A stretch of DNA of 64,000 nt, from contig NC_064041.1 of assembly GCF_932526225.1 (NCBI RefSeq), positions 4,461,046 through 4,525,045 on the forward strand, in the 5' to 3' direction. Source of the DNA: Nematostella vectensis (lineage: Eukaryota; Cnidaria; Anthozoa; Actiniaria; Edwardsiidae). Positions 63,175 through 64,000 of the stretch are shown piece by piece; the first letter of the stretch is position 1, and every line of letters starts with the position of its first letter. A program made the translations under genes and the position numbers. A model generated the notes under the pieces. It ran no database searches, was not told where the DNA came from, and saw nothing but the letters and a program-made list of their open reading frames with translations.

Positions 63175-64000
63175 TGGAAGCGAAATATGGAGAGCGGACT
63201 ACAAGGGAAAGTTAGAAAAAGATCCAATAGAAATGGTCCACACCAAGTTTCTAAAATGGCTTCTCGGCGTAAACCGATACTGTAGCTCGAACGCGTGTAG
63301 GGCTGAATTAGGACGATTCCCTCTCGGAACAAAAGCAAAGTGTAGAGCGATCAAACTTTGGCTTAAACTTTCAAACAACAATGGGAATAACGAAAAACTC
63401 TCCCGCAAAGCATTCGCTACCATATCTAATTATGAAAACAAGAACTTTTGGCATAGAAAAATTAAACAAATACTAGACCTTGCGGGTAGGAGCGATATTT
63501 GGCTGACTGACACAAACACTCCCGAAGCAACTTACAGTTTTCTTCAACAAAGGCTTTATGACATTGAACAACAGACATGGCTTAGCTCTATTCAAAATGA
63601 CAACAGAAAAGACCAAGCCCAAAAGAACAAATTGCGTACGCTCAAAAAGTTTAAACTGTCCCACAATTTAGAAGATTATCTAACGGACGTAAAAAATATT
63701 GACCATAGGATTGCCCTTACTAAATTCAGGCTAAGCAATCATAAGCTAGCAATTAAAACTGGAAGGTATGAAAAGCCATATAAAAAGCCTAACGAAAGAA
63801 AATGCTTAGTATGCCAGACAGGTAAAGTGGAGGATGAAGAGCATTTTCTGTTAGAATGTCCGGCCTATAAAGATGATCGGGATAATTTACTGGATTTCCT
63901 TAAAACGCATGCAGGTATCAATGTTAGACACCATGCCAACAAAGAAAATAACTTCGTCAGAATTATGGGATTGAGCCGGAATGAAAACGTGAATCGGCGC
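63173..64000 (+). pseudogene. LINE C-terminal region with zinc knuckle
   Basis: Open for 276 codons to the window end in a third frame. NGSEIWRADYKGKLEK opens it; the end has CLVCQTGKVEDEEHFLLECP, a C-x2-C...H-x4-C knuckle common to these LINEs. Confidence 0.75.

Larger units (their letters stand above)
59943..64000 (+). mobile_element. CR1-like LINE retrotransposon, decayed, 3' end outside window
   Basis: Order on the plus strand: SGNH-esterase frame, apurinic endonuclease, reverse transcriptase, C-terminal zinc knuckle. It begins after a poly-C tract near 59940, apparently 5'-truncated. At least five stops or frameshifts interrupt it. It is inserted opposite in orientation to the Calx-beta gene, in or upstream of an intron. 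Esterase-containing first frames are known in CR1/L2-type LINEs, hence the clade suggestion. Confidence 0.85.

Overview
The window looks like a piece of an invertebrate animal genome, most likely a cnidarian (sea anemone or coral type). This is inferred from AT-rich host sequence, many short phase-consistent exons with GT/AG junctions, an alpha-tubulin acetyltransferase gene, a large multi-Calx-beta membrane-protein gene, an esterase-bearing LINE and abundant foldback elements. No species can be named from the sequence alone. Two stretches are clearly not host: a block of tightly packed intronless viral genes (1-7.4 kb) and a GC-richer, broken replication element (19.7-24.8 kb).

Region 1, 1-7.7 kb: an endogenous DNA-virus block. 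Four plus-strand genes (a coiled-coil membrane protein, a penton/minor-capsid-like protein, a second small membrane protein, a 504-residue unknown) converge on five minus-strand genes (a Cys/His-repeat protein, a SAP-like protein, an ankyrin-repeat protein, a TFIIB-like factor, a small membrane protein). All five minus genes, and none of the plus genes, carry the same A/T-rich upstream motif ending in a TTTAAAGACGTG-like core. The block therefore looks like two gene classes on opposite strands, one served by its own promoter type and encoding its own TFIIB-like factor. A 36-bp tandem repeat closes it.

Region 2, 8.8-18.4 kb: a nine-exon alpha-tubulin N-acetyltransferase gene (ATAT1/MEC-17 family), minus strand. 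Its intron 7 contains a 25-bp satellite of about 80 copies, a 34-bp satellite of about 40 copies and a 500-bp foldback element.

Region 3, 19.0-25.9 kb: a mobile element bounded by matching inverted blocks (17 bp + 17 bp at each end). It carries a small zinc-finger gene, a broken fusion of a family-B DNA polymerase-like palm with an SF1 helicase and a zinc/HNH-like tail, and a frame-broken copy of the same penton-like protein found in region 1. A second, 70-bp inverted repeat lies outside it. The shared capsid-like protein links regions 1 and 3 to one virus-like lineage. This is the most interesting result of the window.

Region 4, 28.9-59.5 kb: a minus-strand gene encoding at least 12 Calx-beta repeats followed by one transmembrane helix; its 5' end lies outside the window. 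Repeats are nearly always two exons (phase 1 / phase 2 / phase 1). Introns are filled with minisatellites, three of which begin exactly at, and duplicate, a 5' splice site. A 25-bp array of about 150 copies creates a spurious open frame of 1,296 codons.

Region 5, 59.9-64 kb: a decayed CR1-like LINE, plus strand (SGNH esterase, AP endonuclease, reverse transcriptase, C-terminal zinc knuckle), running off the window. A tyrosine-recombinase fragment lies at 56.8-57.1 kb and several hairpin MITE-like elements are scattered from 31 to 57 kb.
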